DNA of 57,154 nt from Candidatus Aminicenantota bacterium (GCA_020348385.1 CP070750.1:3255654-3312807), one strand, 5' to 3'. Numbered from the stretch's first letter, positions 24,836 through 34,266 are shown. Notes: a model not told the origin generated them from the letters alone. Numbers and translations: made by a program.

Positions 24836-25061
24836 ATTATTTCCTCTCTAGAAACCTGAATTATTCACGGACCGATATGCGAGGCGCGGCGGGTGAAGCT
24901 GTAGAAATCTACCGCGAACCCTTCGCAACAAAGCAGATCGGTTCGCCCTTAGGGTAAAAAAAGCCGATGTATTGAGAAAATTATTTTTCAAAAAAATCAA
25001 GCTATCTTTCTTATATTGATGAAGTATGTATGACATAGGCATTTTTTATGAATATTTCAGG
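24836..25061. other. Intergenic region between the nucleotidyltransferase-like gene and the 48-residue gene
   Basis: 226 bases. It holds a GC-richer patch (about 24880-24950) that reads as a short open frame on both strands, with no ribosome site and no recognisable domain. I treat it as non-coding or a remnant. Confidence 0.4.
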
Positions 25062-25208
25062 CTAGTAATCGCGGATATCAGGGAGTTTCTTCCCGTAATA
25101 TTCCTGTTTGATCTTTTGGGCCATTTTTTGCCGTTCTTCAACGGTCATTTTTATCTCTTGCCGGATTTCCTTAGCTTCTGCATCTTGAGTTTTTGATCCT
25201 TTTTTCAC
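25062..25208 (-). CDS. 48-residue basic protein, possible partner of the nucleotidyltransferase-like gene
   Basis: GTG start with AAGGAGTTGGAT in front. The product is highly charged and helical: MKKGSKTQDAEAKEIRQEIK, then MTVEERQKMAQKIKQEYYGK, ending KLPDIRDY. Composition and position, upstream of a nucleotidyltransferase-fold gene on the same strand, resemble small antitoxin-like partners, but the 226-nt gap is wide for an operon. Family not recognised. Confidence 0.55.
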   Translation of the reverse strand: MKKGSKTQDAEAKEIRQEIKMTVEERQKMAQKIKQEYYGKKLPDIRDY

Positions 25209-25521
25209 ATCCAACTCCTTTCTATCCCTCTGAGATTTTTAGTCTTTATATATATTGAAAACTTTCAGAAAATGCAACTCCCACGTGCCAAACGTAGCAA
25301 GATTTTCTCGAGGAACTTGTGTTGCCGTATTTTTTTTATCATCGTTTAATCTAGAATGATTGTCAAAAAAAATAAATTTTTGAGGACTTGCTGCGACAAA
25401 TATTTATCTAATATCTAATCTCGACGCAGCCTTCTTTACTTTTCTTAAGACCTATTAATAGCGAGGGTCACCTCGCAGGTTTACCCCTCATTTTTTTATT
25501 GGTTGAAAAAGTTTTGGGTTG
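25209..25521. other. Intergenic region, no gene seen
   Basis: 313 bases, A/T-rich. The only structure seen is a 6-bp hairpin GCGAGG-gtca-CCTCGC at 25461-25476, which may help end transcription of the gene at 25522 but lacks a following T-run on that strand. No convincing reading frame or promoter was found. Confidence 0.5.
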
Positions 25522-25869
25522 TTAGTTTTTGCAGCCGCCCCTGATCACACGGACCTTACGAATGGTCGTCGTGATCACGCGGTTGCTAAATTCCATTCGC
25601 AGCCCACACGCGGCAAGTGTGTCGACTTTGATAATGCTGCCCCCCCAGGTACATCCCGTTATGGAGATCTTCATGGGCGAGCGTCCTTTCCGGGCGAACC
25701 ACCCCCCCGACACAATATAATGATCGTCCTCAAGGACGCTAACAGAATAGTCGGAATTGCGTGTCGTTATCAGGACCAAATCCCCGAACTGCAGCTCTTC
25801 CTTACGCACCTGCTTCAGTTGCACGGCGCCATCCACTATTCTTTCTAAGCTGTGGCCCGTCCCGAGCAT
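25522..25869 (-). CDS. Conserved beta-rich protein of unknown function
   Basis: 115 residues. Two recognisable blocks: TTRNSDYSVSVLEDDHYIVS followed by GGWFARKG, and GCTWGGSIIKVDTLAACGLR followed by RMEF. I have a general memory of similar small proteins (TRNSxY...GGxxF...GSxxGGS) in Planctomycetes and Acidobacteria, with no assigned function. No signal peptide or membrane segment. GAGG lies about 12 bases before the ATG. It stands alone between gene-poor regions. Confidence 0.7.
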   Translation of the reverse strand: MLGTGHSLERIVDGAVQLKQVRKEELQFGDLVLITTRNSDYSVSVLEDDHYIVSGGWFARKGRSPMKISITGCTWGGSIIKVDTLAACGLRMEFSNRVITTTIRKVRVIRGGCKN

Positions 25870-25972
25870 TTATTTTCGATCCCTCAACTCAAATCGTTCT
25901 TTAGATGTATAACAGAATAAAAATACGAAGTCAATCACCATTTGGGGTGAAATTAAAAAAAATATTCTCGGG

Positions 25973-28207
25973 CTATTTTACGTTGAATGTGTAAGTGTAT
26001 TTGATCAAGATTGCCCTATTATCCGTGAATGGACGGTGGGGAAGGCCCCGATACCGGTCCGTGTTGACCCCATGATTGTAAACGATATAGAAATCATTTC
26101 CTTCACGGGGATTGTAGCGAAAACGGACATTGGCCACGACAATATCCTCTGCGCCGTTGTATTGGATGAAGGCACTGGCCGAAATTTTAGTGGTGAAGGT
26201 CGCCAGTATTTTTAGCCGTGCGATGTGGGCCGTGAACTCTTGATCACGATCGGGGAATTCGACCCGGTTGAACTCATAAAACCCACTCAATTGCCAGGTC
26301 GAGGACAGGTTCAAAAAGTAGAACGTTCCGGCACTGATTCGCCAACCATCGTAAAAGGATCCGATTTTGAAATTCGGCATAAGAGACAAAGTTCTCCCCA
26401 TGGGCGTGATGAGATTCCCTTCGACGCCATAGAACGTATACTCTCCCGGCGGCACCTCTACTTCATCTGTGAGTTCGAAGTTCTCTTCCAGGTATTCGGC
26501 ATAGAGTTTTGGCTGGATAGATCCGCCCCATCCTGAATTCGTCTCGAATGCCCATCCCGGGCCAAATTCAGCCGATTCGGTGGTGCTGTCGCTGTTCTGG
26601 AGGGTTAAATAACCTCTCAAAAAAACCTGATGAAGGCGAAGAAAGGACTTGGCGCTGGGGATCCATGCATAAAACAAACGATCACCAAACCGGATGTAAT
26701 CCTCCCGCATCTCGAAACCCATGCCGGGATTGTAATCTTCCCCGGCTCTGGAGATACCCAGGTCGTAACCGAATCCTTTTAGCGTTCTCCTCTCCCAGTT
26801 GAAACGGAACTTAGCCGGGTCCAGGGAGAGAAATTCATTGGCTGCATCATTTTCGAACGTCTGCGCCCAATTGACGGTCAGGTAATCATCCCCAAACACC
26901 CTAAAGATCCCATCCAGTCCGTAGGCAACATTGTAACGGCCATCCATTCCGATGCGGGAGGTTATCATTCCACCCACATAGGAGAAAGGATTGAATACGC
27001 GGCGCCGGACACGGAAGATTCCAAAATTTTCTGAGGGGATTCCTTCCGACTTTGCTGTCTGCATGTTCAAAAAACCAAGATCCCATCCCCCCACACGGCC
27101 CACCAATCGGGCTCCGCCGTAGATACGGACAAGTTCATCCGTATCCTCGTTGATCCCGATACGCCGGCTGTAGAAAAGAAGGTTGGGCCCGCCGAACCGA
27201 AACTCAAAGGTGCTCGCTCTTTCCAGGAAAAACCGCCGCTTTTCGGGAAAAAACAGCGAAAACCGTGTGAGGTTGACCTGCACATCATCGGCTTCGACCT
27301 GGGCAAAATCCGTGTTGACCGTGATATCAGCCGTAAAATTACTGGAGATGCCGTATTTGATATCCAAACCGGCTTCGAACACCGGATCATTTTGTCTAAG
27401 ATACTCTGTCTCAGCGTCGTTCAACTCATAGGCCCGTCCGTGACCGCCTAGGGCATAGGGTGTTATGTACAGAGGTTTTTTGGAGTGCACCTCTTCCATA
27501 ATAACTTCCCGAGAAAGGGATGGTTTAACCATGCTCCAGGCTCCAGAATCCGGAGAAATGGCAGGGAACACCACAATCTCGTTTTTCCGAGCGATCCAAC
27601 GCCAGATAATGATACCCATCGTCACACGTCCTTCTTCGTCCTGAAAACGAAGGCTGGAAAAGGGAATGCGGAACTCAGCGAACCACCCTTCTTTGTTCCG
27701 TGTCACCGCCACATCCCAGAAGGTATCCCAGCTCAAACCAAAAGGGGGCATATCGGGTCTGTCGGTAACGCCATCGTTGGCAATCGTGGCATCCCAGCGC
27801 AAACCCGTGGGGGTCGTGAAAAAGGCCAATCCATTTTCTTTATCGCAGAAAGAATCGATCACGATGCCGAAAAAATCCGTGGCTGCCGCCTGTGTATCTC
27901 TCTGTTTGGTGGCATCCAGGATTTTGGAGGGTTCGCTATCATACAAATGCCCTGCCAGATACAGATATTCGTCATCATGAGCCACGAAGGCAGCAGTCCT
28001 TTCTGTAGGTTCGGCTGCAAAATTGGGAGCATGTTGGATGAACGGGAAAGGTTCTATATTTTTCCAACCTGGTTCATCCATCACGCCATCCAATGTGATC
28101 GGGCCTTCTATCCTCTGCAAGACAATCATGCCTGGGGTCTCGGAATAGACAAATCCGCTGACAACACAAAGAACGCTTAACACGGTTACGATTGTCCTGT
28201 AGTTCAT
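25973..28207 (-). CDS. DUF5916 protein: CBM9-like domain plus C-terminal barrel (1 of 3)
   Basis: 744 residues. Signal peptide at about 1-22. Residues about 35-230 form a carbohydrate-binding family 9-like sandwich (ITLDGVMDEPGWKNIEPFPF, DDEYLYLAGHLYDSEP, GWFAEFRIPFSSLRF). The DUF5916 region then follows with its hallmark TADITVNTDFAQVEAD, then FFPEKRRFFLE, and aromatic-rich strands to the C-terminus (ILIKYTYTFNVK), suggesting an outer-membrane barrel. The family is thought to act in binding or uptake at the outer membrane, unproven. Transcribed alone, divergently from the hydantoinase gene. Confidence 0.88.
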   Translation of the reverse strand: MNYRTIVTVLSVLCVVSGFVYSETPGMIVLQRIEGPITLDGVMDEPGWKNIEPFPFIQHAPNFAAEPTERTAAFVAHDDEYLYLAGHLYDSEPSKILDATKQRDTQAAATDFFGIVIDSFCDKENGLAFFTTPTGLRWDATIANDGVTDRPDMPPFGLSWDTFWDVAVTRNKEGWFAEFRIPFSSLRFQDEEGRVTMGIIIWRWIARKNEIVVFPAISPDSGAWSMVKPSLSREVIMEEVHSKKPLYITPYALGGHGRAYELNDAETEYLRQNDPVFEAGLDIKYGISSNFTADITVNTDFAQVEADDVQVNLTRFSLFFPEKRRFFLERASTFEFRFGGPNLLFYSRRIGINEDTDELVRIYGGARLVGRVGGWDLGFLNMQTAKSEGIPSENFGIFRVRRRVFNPFSYVGGMITSRIGMDGRYNVAYGLDGIFRVFGDDYLTVNWAQTFENDAANEFLSLDPAKFRFNWERRTLKGFGYDLGISRAGEDYNPGMGFEMREDYIRFGDRLFYAWIPSAKSFLRLHQVFLRGYLTLQNSDSTTESAEFGPGWAFETNSGWGGSIQPKLYAEYLEENFELTDEVEVPPGEYTFYGVEGNLITPMGRTLSLMPNFKIGSFYDGWRISAGTFYFLNLSSTWQLSGFYEFNRVEFPDRDQEFTAHIARLKILATFTTKISASAFIQYNGAEDIVVANVRFRYNPREGNDFYIVYNHGVNTDRYRGLPHRPFTDNRAILIKYTYTFNVK

Positions 28208-28314
28208 CTGCCTAGTTTCATCCCATACGGGATATACCTGTAAATATCGTCACGACTTATAGCAAAGTCCCAAAATTAAGTCAATTGAGGTGGATTTAAA
28301 TTTTGGGGAGTGTT

Positions 28315-29802
28315 ATGATTTTGAATCATTTGCGCGAGGGCTTATTGGCAAAATCAAAGACCATTCTTATTCAAGGGGGGAATGCCGTTCTGGGACAGAT
28401 CGTTGCCAAGCAGGACATCTTGATCCAGGGGGAAAAAATTCGCGCGATCGGAACCCTGCAAGGTCATAAAGCAGATCTGGTAGTCGATGCGAAAGGGCTC
28501 CTCGTGCTCCCCGGTGCTGTGGACACTCACGTCCATTTCAACGATGAATTCATGAATACGGTCAGTGTCCACGACTACTACTCCGGGACACGGGCAGCGG
28601 CCTTTGGGGGAGTTACCAGCATTGTGGACTTCTCAAATCAGATCCCGGGCGAAGCTCTTGTCCAGACGATTGACGCTAAAAAAGAAGAAGCCAAGGGGAA
28701 AGCGATTATCGATTGGGGTGTCCATCCGGTTCTCACTAAGCCCACGGCTAAGGTATTAAAAGAGATCCCCTTACTGGTTCAGAAAGGAGCCCCCACGATC
28801 AAATGCTATATGACTTATAGAGCCGAAGGCCTGATGGTCGGAGATAAAGATCTGAAACGCATCATGGAAGCTTTGAAAAATGCCGGCGGCATGCTCCTCG
28901 TTCATGCCGAGGACAACGACACTATCGAAAAAAACGTGCCCCGAATGATCAAGGAGGGATTGACTAAACCCATTTTTCACGCAAGAAGCCGGCCTCCGGA
29001 TTCTGAGGCCAAGGCCATCCAACGTTGCATACAATTGGCCAGAGAAACCCGGGCACGGCTCTTCATCGTGCATATGGCATCCGCCTCGGGTGTTGAACTG
29101 GTGGGCCAGGCCAGAGGGGAAGGTTATGATGTCATCGCAGAGACCTGCACCCATTACCTGATTTTCACCGATAGAATGCTCTTGAGGGATGACGGGATCA
29201 AATGGATCTGTTCCCCTCCGCTGCGGAATCCGATGATCCAAGACTGGCTGTGGAGGGGGATCCGGGACGGCCGCATATCCCTGGTGACCTCGGATGATGC
29301 GGCATACTCGTGGGATGCCAAGCTATACGGAGCCGATCGCTTCGACAAATGCCCCAATGGTATTCCCGGGATCGAAGTCCGGCTGCCTCTGCTCTACTCG
29401 GAGGGAGTTGCCAAAGGACATATCTCTCTACCTCGACTGGTTGAGTTGATATCTACCCATCCTGCCCTTTTATTCGGCCTAGCACCTCGCAAGGGAACTC
29501 TGGCGCCTGGCTCAGATGCTGATATCGTCCTATTCGATCCCAAAGCGAGATGGACAATGAACCAGGAAAGCCTTCACATGGCCTCAGATTGGTCGGCCTA
29601 TGAAAACATCCCGATAACGGGAAAAATTGTTAAAGTTTTCTCCCGGGGAGATCTGATCATCGATGGCGACAGGTGCTTGGCCAGAAAAGGCAGAGGCCGC
29701 TATCTCCATCGCAGGCTCGATCCATCCGTTCGAGCATTTGTTGGCTCTCCTCGCCTTGAGCGGAGCTTTTTTCAAACTGATGAGGGACTATATATCAAAT
29801 AA
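28315..29802 (+). CDS. Dihydropyrimidinase/hydantoinase-family cyclic amidohydrolase
   Basis: 495 residues from the ATG at 28315, which has GGGGAG four bases before it; a TTG four codons upstream is less likely. Metal-site motif VDTHVHFND, bridging lysine in TIKCYMTYRAEG, later histidines in LLVHAEDND and IVHMAS, and the aspartate in LVTSDDAAYS. This is the D-hydantoinase/dihydropyrimidinase/allantoinase fold; the exact ring substrate cannot be read from sequence. Followed 57 nt later by an Asp/Glu/hydantoin racemase, which supports hydantoin-type use. No N-carbamoylase is present nearby. Confidence 0.88.
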   Translation: MILNHLREGLLAKSKTILIQGGNAVLGQIVAKQDILIQGEKIRAIGTLQGHKADLVVDAKGLLVLPGAVDTHVHFNDEFMNTVSVHDYYSGTRAAAFGGVTSIVDFSNQIPGEALVQTIDAKKEEAKGKAIIDWGVHPVLTKPTAKVLKEIPLLVQKGAPTIKCYMTYRAEGLMVGDKDLKRIMEALKNAGGMLLVHAEDNDTIEKNVPRMIKEGLTKPIFHARSRPPDSEAKAIQRCIQLARETRARLFIVHMASASGVELVGQARGEGYDVIAETCTHYLIFTDRMLLRDDGIKWICSPPLRNPMIQDWLWRGIRDGRISLVTSDDAAYSWDAKLYGADRFDKCPNGIPGIEVRLPLLYSEGVAKGHISLPRLVELISTHPALLFGLAPRKGTLAPGSDADIVLFDPKARWTMNQESLHMASDWSAYENIPITGKIVKVFSRGDLIIDGDRCLARKGRGRYLHRRLDPSVRAFVGSPRLERSFFQTDEGLYIK

Positions 29803-29859
29803 AAATATGTATGCAACCGCGGTCGTGGACACCTCAAAGACTTATGTGAAAACAACAAA

Positions 29860-30498
29860 ATGAACAAAAATGTGAAAATTTTGATCATCAATCCCAACAG
29901 CGATTTGGAGATGACAAAGGACATACAGGAGACAGCCGAAAAATTCGCGAGGGAACACTTCGAAGTTTTGTGTCTCCCCACGCCTGGAGCCCCCAAGTTC
30001 ATCGAAACACGCGAAGACGAGGTTTTGGCAGCACCGGGAATGATCAAGCTGGCCAAGGAAAACAACGATAAATGCGATGCCTTCATCATCGCCTGTCACT
30101 GCGATCCCAACATAGATGTCATCAATGAAATCACCGACAAACCTGTTGTCGGGATCGGTGAGGCCTCGATGAGGATCGCCAGCATATTGGGCCATCGATT
30201 TTCGATCATTCAAACAACGAAGGAATCCGTTCCTCTAAAAGAAGATCTGGTGAGGAAATATCAGCTACAGGATTCTTTAGCTTCGGTGCGTGCACCACAA
30301 GAAATTCCGCCAGAATCGAGCGATGAGGAAAGGTATATTGAAGCTGCCAGAGCCGCCATCGCAGAGGACAGAGCGGATGTCATCGTCCTGGGTTGCGCGG
30401 GCCTGACAGGACTGGCCAAACGTATGCAACAAGAGCTGGGCATTCCGGTCATGGACGGCGTGATATGCGCACTCATCCTCGCCACCGCTTTAATTTAA
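29860..30498 (+). CDS. Asp/Glu/hydantoin racemase family protein
   Basis: 212 residues. Two catalytic cysteines in the family positions: IIACHCDPNID and VIVLGCAGLTGLA. ILIINPNSDLEMTKDIQETA is the typical N-terminus of hydantoin/allantoin racemases. Placed directly after a hydantoinase it likely interconverts the enantiomers of the cyclic substrate. No clear ribosome site; translation may depend on the upstream gene. Alternative substrates in the family include maleate and aspartate. Confidence 0.85.
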   Translation: MNKNVKILIINPNSDLEMTKDIQETAEKFAREHFEVLCLPTPGAPKFIETREDEVLAAPGMIKLAKENNDKCDAFIIACHCDPNIDVINEITDKPVVGIGEASMRIASILGHRFSIIQTTKESVPLKEDLVRKYQLQDSLASVRAPQEIPPESSDEERYIEAARAAIAEDRADVIVLGCAGLTGLAKRMQQELGIPVMDGVICALILATALI

Positions 30499-30562
30499 CA
30501 AATTTGACAATTCACGCCAAAATGTTATTACAATAGGAAATAAAAAATTTTGGAGGTCAACA

Positions 30563-32455
30563 ATGTGGAAAAAAACATCCTGTCTGATTTTCGTCGCATT
30601 TTTGCTTTTTATTTCCTGCCAGAAGAGTGAAACTCCCCCCATCCAACAATACAGCATCGAGCAGTTCATGAACACAGTCTCTATCGGCGGGAGCTCTTTT
30701 TCTCCTGATGAAAAGACAATCTTATTTTCCAGTAACCAAACAGGTATCTATAATGCTTATACTCTCCCCGTCCAAGGCGGTGAACCGACTCCTCTCACAA
30801 ATTCAACAGAAGATGCCATCTTTGCTCTCTCATTCTTTCCCCATGACAACCGAATCCTCTACGGTAGCGACAAAGGCGGAAACGAGATCACCCATATCTA
30901 CCTTCGCAACGAAGACGGCACAGTCAAAGATTTGACGCCAGATGAAAAGGCAAAAGCTGGATTTTACGGCTGGAGCTTCGACGAGAAAAGCCTATTCTTC
31001 GGTTCGAACAAAAGGGATCCGCGTTTCATGGACATATACGAGATGGATATCGAGACATTCACTCCCCAAATGGTTTATCAGAATGACGAGGGCTATGAGT
31101 TGGGATCAATCTCGAGAGACAAACGATATTTCGCCTTCATAAAACCCATTACGACCAGCAATGTCGACATGTATCTGTACGACAGAGAAATAGAGGAAAC
31201 GAAACACTTGAGTCCCCACGAAGGGGATGTCAATTATTCTCCCCAAACATTCAGCACGGATTCGAAAAGCCTTTATTACACGACCGATGAAGACAGTGAA
31301 TTCACTTATTTGAAACGCTATGACATAGAGTCGGGCCAAAGTGAAACCATCGAACAGGCCAACTGGGATATCTTTTATTCTTATTTCTCTCGAAACGGGA
31401 AATACAGGGTAGTGGGCATAAATGAAGATGCTCAAACCGTCATCAAAGTCTATGATATGGCCACAAACCAGCCTATTTCGTTGCCCGAAATGCCCGGAGG
31501 GAACATCACATCCATCAACATATCCAAGAGCGAACAATTGATGGCTTTTTACTTCAACGGTTCAAGGTCACCCAACAACCTCTATGTATACAATTTTTCC
31601 ACGAGTGATTACACTAAATTGACCGACACCATGAATCCAGAAATCGATCCGGAGGATTTGATCGAGGCCGAAGTTGTACGGTATCCGTCGTTTGACGGAT
31701 TGGAAATCCCTGCTATCTATTATAAGCCCCACATCAAACCGGGAGACAAGGTGCCGGCTCTTGTTAAGGTGCATGGCGGACCCGGTGGGCAAGCCCGAAT
31801 CGGATACAATCCTACGGTTCAGTATCTCGTCAACCACGGCTATGCGGTCATCGATGTCAACAACCGCGGCAGTTCTGGATACGGAAAAACATTTTATAAG
31901 ATGGATGATCAAAAGCATGGAGATGTGGACCTCGACGACTGCGTGTGGGCCAAGAAATATTTGATCGCCACAGGTTATGTGGACGAAAACAAGATCGGAA
32001 TCATTGGGGGCAGCTACGGTGGATACATGGTGTTGGCAGCTCTGACATTCAGACCGGAGGAGTTTGCGTTGGGTGTTGATCTTTTCGGAATTTCCAATTG
32101 GGTTAGGACGCTAGAAAGCATCCCTCCATGGTGGGAATCCTTCAAAGAAGCGTTGTATGCAGAAATGGGAAATCCTGAGACAGACCTGGAGAAACTCCGC
32201 GCTAAATCTCCCCTCTTCCATGCAGAAAACATCGTCAGGCCTCTGATGGTCCTCCAAGGGGCGAACGATCCCAGAGTCCTGAAAGTTGAATCAGATGAAA
32301 TCGTGGAAGCAGTCAAAAAGAACGGCGTGCCCGTTGAGTATATCGTGTTCGATGATGAGGGCCATGGTTTTGTGATTAAAAAAAATCAAATCGAAGGATA
32401 CAGTGCAGTATTAGCATTTTTAGACAAGTATTTAAAGGCCGAAGGGGGCAACTAG
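30563..32455 (+). CDS. S9 family (prolyl oligopeptidase-like) peptidase, probable lipoprotein
   Basis: 630 residues with GGAGG before the ATG. The N-terminus has a lipoprotein-type signal ending at C19 (LLFISCQ). A seven-bladed propeller (about 40-360) is followed by an alpha/beta-hydrolase domain with the catalytic serine in GGSYGGYMV (S484), aspartate in GANDPR (D569) and histidine in DDEGHGF (H601). S9 enzymes of the acylaminoacyl-peptidase/DPP-IV type cleave short peptides. Predicted in the periplasm. It is 64 nt after the racemase and could share its transcript. Confidence 0.92.
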   Translation: MWKKTSCLIFVAFLLFISCQKSETPPIQQYSIEQFMNTVSIGGSSFSPDEKTILFSSNQTGIYNAYTLPVQGGEPTPLTNSTEDAIFALSFFPHDNRILYGSDKGGNEITHIYLRNEDGTVKDLTPDEKAKAGFYGWSFDEKSLFFGSNKRDPRFMDIYEMDIETFTPQMVYQNDEGYELGSISRDKRYFAFIKPITTSNVDMYLYDREIEETKHLSPHEGDVNYSPQTFSTDSKSLYYTTDEDSEFTYLKRYDIESGQSETIEQANWDIFYSYFSRNGKYRVVGINEDAQTVIKVYDMATNQPISLPEMPGGNITSINISKSEQLMAFYFNGSRSPNNLYVYNFSTSDYTKLTDTMNPEIDPEDLIEAEVVRYPSFDGLEIPAIYYKPHIKPGDKVPALVKVHGGPGGQARIGYNPTVQYLVNHGYAVIDVNNRGSSGYGKTFYKMDDQKHGDVDLDDCVWAKKYLIATGYVDENKIGIIGGSYGGYMVLAALTFRPEEFALGVDLFGISNWVRTLESIPPWWESFKEALYAEMGNPETDLEKLRAKSPLFHAENIVRPLMVLQGANDPRVLKVESDEIVEAVKKNGVPVEYIVFDDEGHGFVIKKNQIEGYSAVLAFLDKYLKAEGGN

Positions 32456-32458
32456 GGT

Positions 32459-33823
32459 TTATCTGGATTTTTCGGTTTTTCTAACAGCATCGGCGAAAAT
32501 TTCGAGCCCTTTGCGAGCCAAATCTTCGGTGAGGATAAGAGGGGGGAGGAACCGGGCGACATGGTCATAATGGCCCCCGATTTCGATCAGGAGCCCTTTT
32601 TGGTGGCAAAAAGTCCGGACCTGTCGGACCAATTCAGGGGCCGGCTTTTTGGACGCTTTGTCATGAACCAATTCTATTCCCATCATCAGCCCTTTCCCGC
32701 GAGCCTCGCCGATTATGGTCGATTCATTTTCCATATCTCTAAGCTGGGATATCATCCATTGACCTAATCCCAAAGCATGTTCGGCTAGCTTGTTTGTAAC
32801 CATAAATTTCAAGGCGGCAAATCCGGCGGCATAGGCCACTACATTCCCTCGGAAGGTTCCGATATGTTTACCTGGTGGCCACGTATCGAGCTCCTGTTTA
32901 AATGCCATCCCCGAGATCGGAAATCCCACCCCACCCAAAGCTTTACTCATCGTGACGATATCCGGAAGGACACCGGTGTGTTCGAAAGAAAACATTTTCC
33001 CTGTCCGGCAGAATCCCGCTTGAACCTCGTCCACGATCAGCAGGACATCGTATTTATCACAGATCTCCTTGACTTTAGGAATAAATAAATCATGAGGAAC
33101 AATCGATCCCCCTTCTCCCTGGATGGCCTCGACAATCACCGCCGACGGCTTTCCCACTCCGGAATGAGGATCTTCCAAGACATGCTCCAGGTACTTGGCA
33201 CAATCCACCTCACATGTTTCAGGTTTTCTCCCGAAAACACAGCGATAACAATAGGCATACGGAACAAAATGCACCTCAGAAAGCAGCGGGAGAAAATCTT
33301 CCTTAAAGCCCAGGCCGCTTGAGAGGGAAAGAGCACCGGATGTCATTCCGTGGTAGGATCCCTCAAAGGCAATCATCGGAGGGCGTTTTTTGTTATATTT
33401 GGCGAGTTTCATGGCAGCTTCAACCGCGTCCGACCCGGTCGGCCCTCCAAAAAAGAGCCTATTCAAAGACCCTGGAAGCAGACTCAGGAGGATTTCAACG
33501 AGCGATCTTCTGGCAGGATTGGGAACATCCAAAGAATGGGTGAAATCAGACATCTGCTTTTGGGCGGCTTCAATCACCGATGGATTGGAGTGACCAACGT
33601 TCAATACCCCTGCGCCACCGAAAAAATCTATGTAGACATTCCCATCCACATCCTCGACAGTGGCCCCCTTGGCGCGTTTAACCGCCATCGGCAACCCCCT
33701 GGGGTAGGAAATGGCAGCACTTTCCGAAGACTTTTGATAATCGAGGAATTCCCTGGATTTTTGTCCTGGAGGCAGGGCTTTGATCAATGGGGCCTCGGGA
33801 AAAGAAAGCTGTCGAAAATCCAT
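32459..33823 (-). CDS. Class III PLP-dependent aminotransferase
   Basis: 454 residues. Class III motifs: FFGGPTGSDAVEAAMKLAKY, PLP-binding aspartate in LLIVDEVQAGFCRTGK (D265), Schiff-base lysine in TMSKALGGVGFP (K294). The segment HIGTFRGNVVAYAAGFAALK resembles diaminobutyrate-type enzymes (EctB/Dat). YCYRCVFGRK with more cysteines (about 191-208) recalls archaeal-type aminotransferases and amino-acid racemases of this fold. Amino donor unknown. Convergent with the S9 peptidase gene, 3 nt apart. Could deaminate amino acids from the hydantoinase/racemase/peptidase genes. Confidence 0.88.
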   Translation of the reverse strand: MDFRQLSFPEAPLIKALPPGQKSREFLDYQKSSESAAISYPRGLPMAVKRAKGATVEDVDGNVYIDFFGGAGVLNVGHSNPSVIEAAQKQMSDFTHSLDVPNPARRSLVEILLSLLPGSLNRLFFGGPTGSDAVEAAMKLAKYNKKRPPMIAFEGSYHGMTSGALSLSSGLGFKEDFLPLLSEVHFVPYAYCYRCVFGRKPETCEVDCAKYLEHVLEDPHSGVGKPSAVIVEAIQGEGGSIVPHDLFIPKVKEICDKYDVLLIVDEVQAGFCRTGKMFSFEHTGVLPDIVTMSKALGGVGFPISGMAFKQELDTWPPGKHIGTFRGNVVAYAAGFAALKFMVTNKLAEHALGLGQWMISQLRDMENESTIIGEARGKGLMMGIELVHDKASKKPAPELVRQVRTFCHQKGLLIEIGGHYDHVARFLPPLILTEDLARKGLEIFADAVRKTEKSR

Positions 33824-33931
33824 TATCTCTCTCCTATTGGGATCAAGTTTTTATAATTTTCATGATTTACTCAATGCAGACCAATATATAAAACAATTCC
33901 CAAAAAAAAGAAATCAAAGATTAAGAAATGC

Positions 33932-34254
33932 ATGCATCTCTTTTTCCATGGTACCAATAGGCCAAGTATCGACTTTTGGGAATGGTTTTGCTCCCGTGAA
34001 GATTTTAAACGCCATTCCCTCACCGCTCTTCTCGGCGGCTCTGAACTGCGCACGTTAACTCCCAATCTCAACCACTCCAGCCTCTGTTCTCATGATTGCC
34101 CGGATCACTAATCCTTTAGTAAAGTCGTGCTCAATACAACATAGCCGTCTGATTACATCAGATTCCCTTGAAGAACGGATCGTGAAGGCTAAATCTTCAA
34201 TGGTCGCTTCAACCATCCCCCAAAGCCTAACCTATCATGGAAAAAGAGATGCAT
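33932..34254. mobile_element. Small element bounded by perfect 19-bp inverted repeats
   Basis: ATGCATCTCTTTTTCCATG at 33932-33950 and its exact reverse complement at 34236-34254, with 285 bases between them. There is no transposase inside. Total size (323 bp) fits a MITE or a small decayed insertion. It fills most of the 443-base gap between the aminotransferase and ATPase genes. No target-site duplication was seen by eye. The remaining flanks (33824-33931 and 34255-34266) show nothing else. Confidence 0.5.
34055..34216 (-). CDS. Possible 53-residue gene inside the inverted-repeat element
   Basis: Starts MVEATIEDLAFTIRSSRESD and ends GVVEIGS. The reading frame stays open past this stop for another 50 codons (through TGAKPFPKVDTW to MHAFLNL), so it could be a longer gene broken by one TAA. 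No convincing ribosome site and no recognised family. Confidence 0.3.
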   Translation of the reverse strand: MVEATIEDLAFTIRSSRESDVIRRLCCIEHDFTKGLVIRAIMRTEAGVVEIGS

Positions 34255-34266
34255 ACTTAATGAAAG

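Noticed and set aside
24848..25042. 64-codon minus-strand frame between the nucleotidyltransferase-like and 48-residue genes
   Set aside because: Arginine-rich low-complexity product without ribosome site; treated as non-coding.
25461..25476. GCGAGG/CCTCGC hairpin as a terminator
   Set aside because: Stem only 6 bp and no T-run follows on the strand of the upstream gene.
27485..28180. Open frame of 231 codons on the plus strand
   Set aside because: Antisense to the first DUF5916 gene, odd amino-acid composition, no ribosome site of note.
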